Source: Litomosoides sigmodontis (Eukaryota > Nematoda > Chromadorea > Rhabditida > Onchocercidae). Taken from it: a stretch of DNA of 64,000 nucleotides. Numbering within the stretch: the first letter of the stretch is position 1; every line of letters starts with the position of its first letter. A program made the position numbers and the translations under genes. Under the pieces are notes generated by a model. That model did not search any database, was not told the origin of the DNA, and was given only the letters and a program-made list of their open reading frames with translations. Where the stretch lies: assembly GCA_963070105.1 (NCBI GenBank), contig OY718805.1, forward strand, positions 10,451,652 to 10,515,651, given 5' to 3'. Positions 15,301 through 25,828 of this stretch are shown here, piece by piece.

Positions 15301-16864
15301 CAAGTGCATTAAATAATAAATTGAAGAATAAGAATTTTGAGGCATTAAGCTTAAAATATTGAGAAGCGTTTGTAAACTTACCACTCACAGCAACTTTAGA
15401 TACGTCGATATTTAACGATTCAACAAATTGCAAGCAGCCAACGATAATTTCTGCCTGTAAGCAAATAAATAAATTGTGAAAGTAACAGTGCGTTGTATTT
15501 AAATACTAATAAAATGGCAAGCTATCGTGTGCTAGGCTTATGAACTTTCCTAAAGGCTTTCAAATTTTTGGATTTCCTCCATTAAATCATTCTTTTCGTA
15601 AACAGAACAGAGAACTGCGGGAAAGTGCTGAAATTATTTTAAATTTCAGTTCACTTTCACGATTTTTGGTTAACATAGGTATGGCAAGGATATAGAAGTA
15701 AGTGCGTGAAACCTTCCGAAGTTACTTGAAATATGCCATCTGTATTTGTCAGCATTGGTTGATTATTTAGACTGATTTATATTTTATTAATGAATCAGAC
15801 TAAATTAACATATGCGTGTTGTAAACTTCATAGTAGGCAAAATTGAGTGGAAAACTTTTTATCAAATTGACAGAAGAAAGATTTGGCAAAACGAGAAGAG
15901 AGGAGGCAGGAAAGAATTGAGTAATAATTCATAGAGCTAAAAGGTAAGTAACCAATGAATGAGCAAGATTATTTCCGACTAATTAATTCACTTCAAAGTC
16001 TGCAAATATAACTTTTAAAAGTGTTTGGAAAAAGAAAAAATTAATAAATATTCCTTATTTCTGCTAAAAAAATGTTCAAACCATCAGGAAAGATTTTTAA
16101 TGTACTTTTCTTCGACCATTAATGTCCAAAGAACATCAAAGGATGGTTTAGCAGTTTGCTGATTTTTTTAGTGAATTAAGAGTGAAAAAAAGGACTTGTA
16201 TTTAAGAATGGAAATATATCAGTAAAATTGAAAGTGATAATTACTAGCACTAATTAAAAAAACGATTGAGTACAAAGTACAGAAGTATGTTGAAGCTATT
16301 GCAGGTTGATAGTTTGAAATTATTTCTATCGAATCGTAACGGGACTATTGCGATATTGAAGTACTACTAATTAGGCGATTAAAGGCAATTAAACTGCTAT
16401 AATACACTTTAAAATATTTAGAAGAAAATTTTTAACAAAAAATCTACGAGTTGCAAAAGTTTTGTAAATTTTAAAATGTAGCATGAAATAATATTTTGGA
16501 ATTGCTTGAAATTTATGGGAAACAAAAATGAAAAACAAAAATTAAGTTAGAGGAAAATGAAGAAAGACATAGGGGCTTGGTACCGACGTTTCTTTGGTAG
16601 CATAAATTAAAGAGCACTTTTTAATTTCAATCGTTTTCATTTGTCGCGTTTCAACAAAACATTCCAATTCATTTCCTTATTTACACTTATGCAGATAGCA
16701 AGTAAATCAAGCAAATTAAACTTTTTCCTTCTTCCACTCATTTAAATTGCTAGGAGAGGGGATAATTCACATTAAACATCTGAATACTTAAACTTTCTAA
16801 GTAAAATTGCTCTCCAAATTCTTTTCTTTATAATTCGTATTTGCAAAAAGAAACAGACACATTA

Positions 16865-16936
<72 letters not shown>

Positions 16937-19900
16937 CCATTCATAAAGCAACAATTTCAATTAAAGTTTTCAGAGAAAAAATTTAAAAAATTTAAAGTGT
17001 CGGCTGTTAGCAAAAATGACCTCAGCGAGAAAGCATCGAAGAAATGTAAGCGAAAGTAAACTGTACTTCCGACTAATATTTATTGTCAGCCGAATAATTA
17101 AGAAGAGAATACTCTCGCAACAATTGTTATTTTAACTAAACCGTTTTGAATTCCTGAAATTTAATAAAAATTTAAAGATGTAACTTTTGGCCTAAAACTT
17201 TGATCAAAATTTTTCCTTTATCACCGATCGAGAGGGAAATAGAAAATTGATTTTGTAAAAGAAATTTAAGTTCGAAATAATTATATTTTAAGTTTGAAGT
17301 AATTTAATATCATAAAGATTGGTAATACTGAAAAATTGAGAGTTATAAAAAGCAATGCAATGGTGAAAGTTGAACAACGGATATTTCTAGCTTTTTCTAG
17401 GTAGCTTGCCTGTAAACTAAGCAAATATGTAATTCTAATCAGTGAAATGTTCCATTTAGTTGAGAAGCGTCAGAAATCGAAATAAATTTGAACGGTTATT
17501 TCTAGCTTTATGCAGGGTAGAGGAAAATCGTTGGAAAATGTGAAGTGGAGAATTAGTTTGAGGCTAACGGTACGCGCTCGTCAAATGAGTTTAAATTAAA
17601 ATTTGTTTAACAAATAGCGCTCAAGAGCTAAAATGCCGAAGTAATTCAAAGATTTGTTGCTGCTAAAGCTTAGAGTAAGAACGATGCGAAATTGAAAGGG
17701 AAACAGTTTGGCTATTTATTCCTCACATCGATCTCTCGGGGAGAAGAGTTGAGGGAGAGGGAAGTTGCGGAGGGGCGCAGCAAGTGTCCAGCGCTTATCA
17801 TTTTCCATCTCTCATCTCATATCTGAGAAACAGTTGAAAAAGGAAGGAGCGAACGTTCATAAATCACAGCAAAAGAATAACACATTCATTTCCACTTGTT
17901 GCCTTCCTCCCATCAAACTTCAACTTTCCATTAATTGGAAATTTTACAACGAATCATCGCATTTGTTAATCATCCATTCCTGTTCTGTTGATGTTAAAGC
18001 AAAAAATTTGTAATATGGTGCGTTACTTAATGTGCGCTTACGAAATTCAGTAGCTAAGAAGGTGCAAGGATGGAGAAAATTGAAAAGGTATGCCAATCCA
18101 CTGAAATGACATTTAATCGCTAATTTCGATTTGTTTCTAAGGCTCAGCTTTTTGTCGAGAAAACGGCTCGGAGTGGTCCTCATTTCGCGTTTTACGAAGT
18201 GTTTAACGATACATTAAATGCCTTACAATCGATGCTATTAAATCGTTTACTTCTTAAGACGCGGCTTTCATTTCTCTCTGATGTAATTTCATTATTAAAC
18301 TAAAAGGGTGAAAGTTCAAACCGATTCTGCGTGTCCGTCAGTTGCGCCCTTAATTCGTTCTTCAGCAAAGGGAACACAGTCAAAAGCTAAAACATGTTTC
18401 TGTTTAAAAAAAGCTAGAAAGTTGAAATAATTCAGCTAAACCGAATTTGATCGTTATTTGCAGTTAAATCAGCAAAATAATTAAATTGATCGATGGAAAA
18501 GAAATTAAAATGTGTCAGTTCAAATATAAAATACATAAAATTTAACGTATGGAATTAGGTACTGTGCACCCATTTAAATTATATAATTACTCGCTGATTG
18601 TTGAAGCGTTAAATTTGAATTTCAGAAATTGGGTTATTGCGAACAGCTTGGAAGAAATGCGAAAACTGTTGCACACAGCATAATTGTCACTCGCATCACA
18701 AATTAACATTGATGATACAATGCACTGATAAATCAGGTTTTCCAAATTATCATTTTTGAAGGGTTTTTTAGGCTTTCTTTTTTAAAAATAAATAATTGAT
18801 TATTTTGCACGATCGCTATTAAAGTTATGCATTATTTTTAAAGAAAAGTGAAATTTGGACGTAAACAAGCTAATCATTCATTCAGCTTTTTGAAAATTAT
18901 TTGACATTTTAAATTTTCGAACAAAAGAAAAAAGCCTTAAAAAATTTTTCTTCAGATTTTGAGTGCTGTTGAAACTTACTGACTGCTTGCAGAAGTGTTA
19001 CCAGTCTTTGTGGTTCGCGCAGATCGTGCGTGAGATCACTAATCGGTTCCATTCCGTACCGTATTAAATGGCGATTTGCCCAGTCTGTATAGATCTGTAA
19101 TTCATTTCATAAATCCGTTTTGTCAGGAATTCTTGAGACTAATTTTTCCAGAATTGAAATCTCTTTTTCATAAATAAAGCGGTAAGCAATTTCATTTTTA
19201 ATGTCTCCTGTTGCTATTTGGATTTCTAAAATTTACTATGAAACATCAGTAAAAGCAACACAAAGATTAAAATGGATCGATTTTAAAACGACAAATTTGT
19301 CCTCGAATATATCTCTGATAAATAATTGCGACTTGTTGTAGTGTTCTGGAATATTATGCTATAAGCAATTTTGGTAATAAAAATCAAAAATCAAAACAAA
19401 CTTCATTTGGCGGCAATATATATTTCAAGTGAATGTCAACATTTGAAAAATTCAGGAAATATCTGTTGTGTTAGTATTCAGCTTTCGTTTCTATGATCCA
19501 TTAATTTTTAAAAATTAGTCCTCCGTTAACTTCAACTTCCCTCATTTCTATTTGATCATTCACCCACAGGTGCCCGAGAGAAAGTTCTGATAAAACAAAT
19601 AAAATTTATGGTCAATTTTGAACAAACGAATTCATTAGGTGCAAATTACTAGTAATTCGTTGATGTCCAGTTATTGCCCGTTCAAAACATATTCGTAATT
19701 AACTAATTAATTGTGTGATATCATTCGTCTGATTATGAAAGCAATTGAATATTCCTCTTTTTTTATAAAATTCAATGGAATTTCTTCAGGGATTTGTCAA
19801 TGTTGCATTAGTAATCGTTTTACATGAATAAACAACGACAATGTTAATGCATAGGAAATTTACATAATCACTTAATTGTGAATTGACGATTTTTCAAATC

Positions 19901-21331
19901 TCAAAAGAATTTATTCATTAATTTCGATAATTATTTGGAGATGAAACAAAGTGAGAGTGTTTGTTCAAACATTAATTACAGGCGTTGTTCCAGTCCGCGT
20001 TGTGAGAGACGGAAAATGAAATACAGGTAGGTGTTATCTGAATTGACCTTACAATAAGCCGAAATTTTGCTCGGTGGCTGAGTCACTGTGATAGCATCGA
20101 TAACGGTACTTGAAAACTGGAAGTGCAAAAATTTGCCTTTCTTATTTTCACGAAAAAAAATGGCTGTTTTGAAAATGCACCTCTTCACACACTTTTCTTC
20201 CTGATATTTTAAGTAGAACAATGATTGTTCTACTCACTGATCTCTGATTAAAATTTATTCCTCTCTTTGTTTGATGAGGAGTAAAATTAACAATCTCCAT
20301 AAAGTACAACAAAAGTGAATCAAAAAAATAATTGCAAATTTGTTCAAATTTGTTCAGGCAGAAGTGATGTAAAATTAATTTCATTTTAAAAAAATTAATT
20401 AATTTGTGATAAAATCAATTGCATAAATTCGCAGTTGAAATACAAAAACAAATAACAATGTTAATTGTTAGATTTATTAATTTAGCAAAGACATTTTTCT
20501 AATAATTGCTAGAAATTATTTTAATTCAAATTTATACACTTCCTTTTATGATTTTCACCAGCTAAGCACTCCTCACTTCTTGGAAAGCGAACTGTTGCAC
20601 GACCTTACTTAAGCAGTAGAGTCAGGTATACACTGACGACAGATTCTAAGTGATTCATCATTTTATCACTTAGCCCATGACGAAAGGAAGAAGTGAAGAT
20701 ATTGCGGAGGCTAGGTTGCCGTTAGTTAATCAATTACTGAGGAAGCTTAGCTAAAAGGCAATCAACATTTAAAAAAGTAATCATAATTTAAAAATTTGAT
20801 TGAAGTTGGCTTTTAATTATTGTGAGAATGAAAGGGATTGACTGGCAAGCAGACATCTGTTCATAATTTGGACTTTACTTTATGTCTAAAATGAAATGCG
20901 TCAGTTGCCCAATTTGATGGAATAATGAAATGAGAGCGACAGGGATGGTCACATTCCCATAATCTCTTGTTCCTGCCCCTTCGCGATACTCATATATTTC
21001 AAAGTTATAATTATGATTTATAGTGAATTTAGTAAATTTACTGTCAGTTGCTCTTCCAAATATTAAAAATTGTTCTAATTAATATAGAAAATTGAGATAC
21101 AGATGCGAGCAGTTGGGTAACTTCTTCATTTTTATGAAAACTTAAAATGAAATTCGAAGTTTCGATACTCCGAGAAAGATCGTTGACGATCCGCACAAAA
21201 ATGAAGACGAATGACTAATGTGATACGATCAGCTCAGATCTTCCTGCCAAGTTAAATTTATAGGATGAATTACTTACCTTAATGTATTTATTCTGCTGAT
21301 GTGAGAGCAAATATTTCGCGTATCGCTTCAT
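3280..21331 (-). CDS. unc-53: UNC-53 / neuron navigator (NAV) homologue, 5' part of gene
   Basis: Seven minus-strand exons join in phase: 21331-21278, 19094-18980, 18386-18322, 15454-15382, 6519-6415, 6039-5931 and 3396 to about 3280. Together they encode a short N-terminus, one calponin-homology domain (about residues 19-135) and a Ser/Thr/Pro-rich segment. Key matches to C. elegans UNC-53 as I remember it are the CH opening IYTDWANRHL, the central LQFVESLNIDVSKV and the closing GHLGAILSLLYGLSAYKQR. The tail piece KLRSPSVRVSTA resembles the stretch just after the UNC-53 CH domain. UNC-53/NAV proteins bind the cytoskeleton and direct cell and axon migration; the family's coiled coils and AAA-type C-terminus would lie beyond the left edge. 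Introns are very long (about 2.2, 0.6, 2.9, 8.9, 0.4 and 2.5 kb). The first Met (21331) is the only nearby in-frame start. Gene identity is well supported; the last exon end and the upstream transcript structure are not. Confidence 0.82.
5931..6039 (-). CDS. unc-53: unc-53 Ser/Thr-rich exon
   Basis: A 109-nt exon begins after CTATTTCAG in phase 1 and ends in phase 2 at GTAAGT. It encodes VTVQTPDSITTNSSQLKAER and then a Ser/Thr-rich stretch ending near MPPSS. Splice sites are strong and the phase fits both neighbours. Low-complexity Ser/Thr/Pro sequence is what follows the CH domain in UNC-53. Confidence 0.72.
6415..6519 (-). CDS. unc-53: unc-53 CH-domain exon 4
   Basis: A 105-nt exon (acceptor CTTTCAG, donor GTACGT, phase 1 in and out) encodes the last CH helix, GHLGAILSLLYGLSAYKQR, then a basic and Ala-rich stretch. 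The LxxLLxxLSxYKQ signature closes the CH domain in both UNC-53 and vertebrate NAV proteins, making this the most diagnostic exon of the gene. Confidence 0.88.
6520..15381. other. unc-53: Giant intron within unc-53
   Basis: This is the 8.9-kb interval between CH-domain exons 3 and 4. It is AT-rich with many stops in all frames, a short TG/CG tract near 7141-7187 and a CT-rich tract near 10727-10748. I see no exon, RNA gene or transposon in it. Confidence 0.6.
15382..15454 (-). CDS. unc-53: unc-53 CH-domain exon 3
   Basis: The exon starts after GCTTACAG in phase 0 and ends in phase 1 at GTAAGTTT. It encodes AEIIVGCLQFVESLNIDVSK plus a few residues. The pattern of Cys-Leu, an aromatic, Leu and Asp-x-Ser-Lys matches the central CH helices of UNC-53. 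The following intron is 8,862 bp. Confidence 0.82.
16865..16937. repeat. (TA)n then (TG)n microsatellite
   Basis: A nearly pure TA dinucleotide run passes directly into a short TG run inside an unc-53 intron. On the plus strand it generates a meaningless Tyr-Ile peptide. Confidence 0.95.
18322..18386 (-). CDS. unc-53: unc-53 CH-domain exon 2
   Basis: A 65-nt exon runs between a TTTTAG acceptor and a GTTTGA donor. It enters in phase 1 and leaves in phase 0, exactly what the flanking exons need. It encodes about 22 residues including VPFAEERIKGATDG, equal in length and position to the linker before the second half of the UNC-53 CH domain. The donor is weak, so this is the least certain CH exon. 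Confidence 0.65.
18980..19094 (-). CDS. unc-53: unc-53 CH-domain exon 1
   Basis: The exon starts after a TTACAG acceptor in phase 0 and ends in phase 1 at GTAAGT. It encodes 38 residues starting IYTDWANRHLIRYG and ending LVTLLQAV, the first helices of a type-3-like CH domain. The Trp and the IYTDWAN opening are hallmarks of the UNC-53/NAV CH domain. Confidence 0.85.
21278..21331 (-). CDS. unc-53: unc-53 first coding exon
   Basis: The exon encodes 18 residues beginning MKRYAKYLLSHQQ and ends in phase 0 at a strong GTAAGT donor. A TACCAG acceptor-like site with a pyrimidine run lies about 15 bases upstream of the ATG, so the exon may be joined to an upstream 5'UTR exon or a spliced leader. The reading frame stays open further upstream but contains no Met. 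The segment is basic and precedes the CH domain directly. Confidence 0.65.
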
Positions 21332-21832
21332 CGTCCACTTATGGAGCTGGTAGGATTGAAATGGCTTGATGAGTTTGGATGACTTGTCGGGAAGTAAGAA
21401 TGAAACATTGTGAGTGGGGAAAGATAAGATGACAAATGCATAATCATAGATAGAAAGGACGGGAGGCTAATTGAATTTGGAGTGTCCATGTGATGATGGT
21501 TACAACATGCCTAATGAACCCTCTCTCACTACCAGGCCTTAGCATTAGCCAGCACTTTAGGCTCGATGAGACAATAGCGCTCCACAGTTTACACTTCTAC
21601 AAATTTCACATGAATTCATGATCAGGCGTTTAAACATCCACAGAGAGGAATTTGACCTTCCAGGCTTAGATGAAATTATACTATAATATATTTTCGAGAG
21701 AGAAATTTGAGGAAAAAGAAGAAGGACAGGTTTATCGCACGAAATATATCATAATTTTCGCATTTTTTTTGATTGCGGGATTTTGTTTCTCAAATTTCGT
21801 ATTTCGTTGAAATTGATCACAGAGATGTCACA

Positions 21833-22005
21833 ATGGCTTCCCGCTCTGTTTTGGGCTTTAAAATAAGAAAAGGGCAGGTGTCAAGAAAGAAGCAGCTAGA
21901 ACAAGTTGACTGGGAGACGATTTTAAGCATTCTTAAGAGAGGGACAGAATTTGAAATTATTTTACGTTTTCTACAAAAGCGCAAGTTCTACAGCATTTCG
22001 AAATT
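21833..22005 (+). CDS. Candidate first exon of unidentified divergent gene
   Basis: From the ATG at 21833 (context ACAATGG) a 57-codon frame begins MASRSVLGFKIRKGQ and is rich in Lys, Arg, Glu and Leu. It runs to a strong GTAAGT donor at 22006, leaving phase 2. It lies about 500 bp from the unc-53 start in head-to-head orientation. I do not recognise the protein. No following exon in matching phase was found, so it may be a chance frame. Confidence 0.3.
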
Positions 22006-22889
22006 GTAAGTTTTACCATTTGCTTTGATAGCAATGAAATTTTCTCTTAAAAGAAAAATTCAGCAAATTTCAATGTCAATAAAGTATTACTGTTAGGTTG
22101 AGGTATGAGATGTATGTCAAAAGAAGTAGTAGCATGGTGGAGTACTTTTTCCTAATTAATCACACATCAATCTTTGATTATCATTAATGGAAATGATATT
22201 GTCGGATAGCACGTAAGTGAGTGAATGATAGACGTTCGCCAATTCGGAGTACTCTACACTTCCATCATCTTCCTTTCTTGTCACTTTCAGACTGAATTTC
22301 CCTCAAATTTTACTTCAAAATAGTGCCTCGTCCACTCAGTCAGTCATTTAAAACTGAATTCCAATTTTTTTAAATTTTACGCTCGCATTTAGAAACATTT
22401 CCGTCTATAAATCTTTCAGATGCAAACAATTAGGCTATTTGGAAAACTTTTCATTAACCTACCACTTTACGCAAATTCCTACACAAAACAACGATTGCTT
22501 GACCTGTTACGTCATAAATAACACAAATCATGACTTTTATTGCATCAAAATTTTTTAATATTTAAAAATTCTCTTCAAAATTTTTCAATTTGTAATAAAT
22601 TTTATTCGAAAGACATTTGTAAACCACTGGAGCATTTTTAATTATGCACGTTTTGACGTGCAAAAATCAACGTGAAAGGCTAAGGCTAATCGGGCAATTT
22701 AGATGGAGCAAAACCTATTCTGATTTATGAAGAAATTGAATTGACAGTATCGAGGAAAAAGAGAGAATTATTCAGTCAACACTCGCAAATAGTGCGCAAC
22801 ATTGAGTGGGTAATTTTAGAAGTTTCCAAAATTTCAACCCTTTCAAATTACATTCTAAATTCCATCTATCCGGAGATATTCGATTTCAG

Positions 22890-22941
22890 CCTTCGCTGCC
22901 GGGCGCGCTAGCACTTATGAACATTACATACAATGTATCTG
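22890..22941 (+). CDS. Candidate small plus-strand exon
   Basis: A 52-nt interval has near-ideal nematode splice sites, GATTTCAG before and GTAAGT after, and is GC-richer than its surroundings. In one frame it reads FAAGRASTYEHYIQCI. It also sits inside a longer open frame (22806-23144, 112 codons). No family recognised and no phase-matched partner exon found. Confidence 0.25.
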
Positions 22942-23590
22942 GTAAGTATTCGAAAGCGACAGCTGTTCCTCTGAAATTAGTTACGCGATACATTGCACGC
23001 CGTCTCTATGAATCACACCATCTTAGAGAGAGATTTACTTCCGGTAAACCGATCCAGTCGGTTGTTTGGTCAGCTTTATGCTATTATAGAGACGAAAGAA
23101 TACGAAAAAAGTTTTCATCTGAGTTGTCAAGAAGCACTGGATGAGCAATCATAACTTCTAGTGGGGTTTCGCGCAAAAGGAGTAGGTCGTACATAAAGTT
23201 TTTTTACTAAAAGTCTTATTCTTTACTAAAATAGGCATTCAAATCGTTTAAGGCCAAGCCATTCCGACAATTTCAAAGTTTCTGAGTTTATGAGAAAGTA
23301 TGTGATTCTTCGCCTTCGCTAGAACTGAAAAGCATGAGTAAAATATTTGACAACCGTAACAAACATGTGTTTTGAGCAACGAGAAAGTTCTTCTTGACTG
23401 AGCGGTATTGTTCATCTTCAAATGTTACATTTTAAATAATTTACAAATTATGTCCGAGTATGTTGTTTTTGTTTTTAGAGCAAAACGATACGATAGTACA
23501 AATATTCTGCTTACTCTTAAAAGCAACAGTTGAAAGTGGACAGAAGGAATGGAACTGTTTTGTTATTTAAAAGTGAAGTAAATATAGGAA

Positions 23591-23803
23591 ATGGAGGGGA
23601 ACACTTCCGAATCCCCCAGTGAGTTAAAAAGGAAAGCAAAAAGTGAAGGAAAGCTGATGGATACCTTTAAATCATGCAAACCGAAGTGCACATATTCCCC
23701 CATTCCAGAAAGTTTATTTACATTTATCATCGACGCGCCCACAGTCCCCGAGGTGCTTTTAACCAAAATTTTGCTCTCAACTCGAACATTGGCAAAATTA
23801 TGA
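23591..23803 (+). CDS. Small ORF, hypothetical (70 aa)
   Basis: The ORF begins MEGNTSESPSELKRKAKSEG, a hydrophilic charged start, and becomes more hydrophobic toward the C-terminus. The composition looks more protein-like than most frames nearby. The minus strand is also open for 67 codons here, so coding status is uncertain. It is not a family I recognise. Confidence 0.2.
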   Translation: MEGNTSESPSELKRKAKSEGKLMDTFKSCKPKCTYSPIPESLFTFIIDAPTVPEVLLTKILLSTRTLAKL

Positions 23804-24275
23804 ATGTTCTTGAAATTTGAAGTTAAAATGAGCTAATTGCACAGCAATCGCACGACATGAATTTTTTTCTCTGCTTCATCCCAACAACTCAAAATCAGCC
23901 AAACGAAGGGTTTAAAAAAAGGAAAAGGCTAAAAGTTTCTGTGAATTATCACTATTTACAGTACTCCTAATTAGCCCGTGAAGATGTAGGTAGAGTAGAT
24001 TCATGCTGAGTGATGATAGCACGACGATATCAGTTATCATTGACATCAAATTACGCATAATTCTTCATATCCCACTAACATCCGTTTTACGCATCACTTC
24101 TTCCAAAACATTATACGCACACTTTGTTATGATAAAATATCAAAAACATTCCGCTAAAAAATAACTTTGAAAATAGTTTCGTGGGATAATTCGCTGGAAA
24201 TCACTTTAAATTCGCTACGCTTGATATTAGTATTAGGGATTAGCTAATGACAACTGTCAAATTAAGGATTAGCTA

Positions 24276-24641
24276 ATGTTAGCGATCACAGTTAAATTAA
24301 GTCATAGCAGTTTACAGCAATCAAGTGAAGTTAACAAATTTAATTTTAATTATAAAAAATGTCTTGTGCTGACCGGTATAAGCTCTCGATTTGAAGTCAG
24401 TGCCATTTGGCCAGTTACTAATAGATCAATGAATGCATTCTCTCCCCACTATCCACGTTTTCTTCATCGATATTTCAAGGCATCTGAAATTAAATTTAAA
24501 ACTGATAAAGGGAAGTTGAGATTTAAACATTGTGTAGATTGTCGAAAAACAATAATGAAAGAGCAATTACCGATTAATGCGATGGCTATGAAAAGGGAAA
24601 GTGCAAAAAAACTCATGAATGCAACAACGTGGAAATGCTGA
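24276..24641 (+). CDS. Small ORF, hypothetical (121 aa)
   Basis: A 121-codon frame starts in the second copy of a 13-bp direct repeat. The protein is basic, with a central aromatic stretch and a Cys pair (CVDC). No signal peptide, membrane segment or known motif is visible. Length alone is weak evidence in this sequence. Confidence 0.15.
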   Translation: MLAITVKLSHSSLQQSSEVNKFNFNYKKCLVLTGISSRFEVSAIWPVTNRSMNAFSPHYPRFLHRYFKASEIKFKTDKGKLRFKHCVDCRKTIMKEQLPINAMAMKRESAKKLMNATTWKC

Positions 24642-24738
24642 GGAAAAATAGAAGGACTAAAAAATAGTAACTAAAATGAAATTCAAATATAGAATTTTTT
24701 CAATAATTAAGTTGTCAATGAAGATCAACGAGTAAGGC

Positions 24739-24760
24739 GGGGGGGGGGGGGGGGGGGGGG
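24739..24760. repeat. 22-base homopolymeric G tract
   Basis: Twenty-two consecutive G stand in otherwise AT-rich DNA. The tract could fold as a G-quadruplex or mark an assembly or slippage site. Confidence 0.98.
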
Positions 24761-25789
24761 AATTTAATTTAATAGCAGTAAGAGCACATTTCGAGAGCTT
24801 TGGAATAATCATTAAAGAAATAAGAGGAATCAGTTGTCGGCTATACAACAGTTCTGCTCAAATCTGCTCAACCACCCTATTGCTCACCTGCTTTTTTCCA
24901 TTTTAGGAGCAGCCGTCGAGAAAACAGGCCTGTTGGTCGTTTGGCGGATATGCTTAAGTCACATTAAGACCATCTTTTCAGGAGGCCTGTAGAGGGTGAA
25001 ACTAAATTGAGCTGCCAGTGAAATAAATTTCATATTTATTTATTATTCTTCATTTATTTCATTTTATTACCTCTTGCTATTCTCTTCTCTTCTCCCTTCT
25101 CTCTTTTTCGTTTTTAAAAGACTCAACAAAACTGATTTCATTTCAAATTTTAGTACTTTAACATAAACAATTCTGGTAAACTGAGGACGAAATTCCGCGG
25201 CATTCTGCTCATTTCATTACAATTTTGTGTAAGCGAAAGGAAATGAAATCATATTCTGACCTATTATTGGTTTAAGCTCAATTATAAGGTCTCATGTGAT
25301 ATTTGAGATACGGCCAATAATAGCATGATTAGGAAGATAGGGAAGGCGTTTGATGTCTTACTGACTGCTTGTTCTCAACGAATTCCATTTTTTTCCTCAT
25401 AAATTTGCACGAAACCTTGCTTGATATGAAAAAGTAATTTTATGCTTGCTCAATTACAATGAAAATTTTGATTTTACTAAGAGTTGCAAGTGAAATTAAA
25501 TGCTTCTAACTTCCTGAAAAAATAGTTAAATAATTTAATAGCGTGAAGTGTTCGCAATGATTCGCCCAATTTTGAAAAATGTGAATCACTCGAACGCTCA
25601 ACTTGCAATATTTTCGCTCAAAATTAAACTAATAACAATTTTGGAGGAATACGAAAATACTAAGAGCGATTGGCTGGATAATTTACTTTCTTTTATTTAT
25701 GCAAAATCAGTTGAAGTTGGCAGTGAAAAGAAGGAAATTTATTATCATAAAAGTGAAGCGAGAAAAGGCCTTTTAGATGTGGGAGATAA

Positions 25790-25828
25790 GGCGCAAAAAA
25801 GGCAGTCAATTTGACGCCTTTTTGCGCC
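25790..25828. repeat. Near-perfect 39-nt inverted repeat
   Basis: Left arm GGCGCAAAAAAGGC, then AGTCAA, pairs with TTGAC then GCCTTTTTGCGCC around a single central T. The stem has 18 base pairs with two one-base bulges (A795 and A804 of 25.7-25.8 kb). No gene recognised on either side. Confidence 0.9.

Noticed and set aside
16972..17048. Plus-strand segment with TTTTCAG acceptor and GTAAGC donor, Lys-rich
   Set aside because: Lies inside an unc-53 intron on the opposite strand, low complexity, with no partner exon.
20070..20133. Exon-like minus-strand segment reading FSSTVIDAITVTQPPSKISA, between unc-53 exons 1 and 2
   Set aside because: Its 64-nt length breaks the phase between exons that otherwise join directly and matches nothing known; left out of the model.
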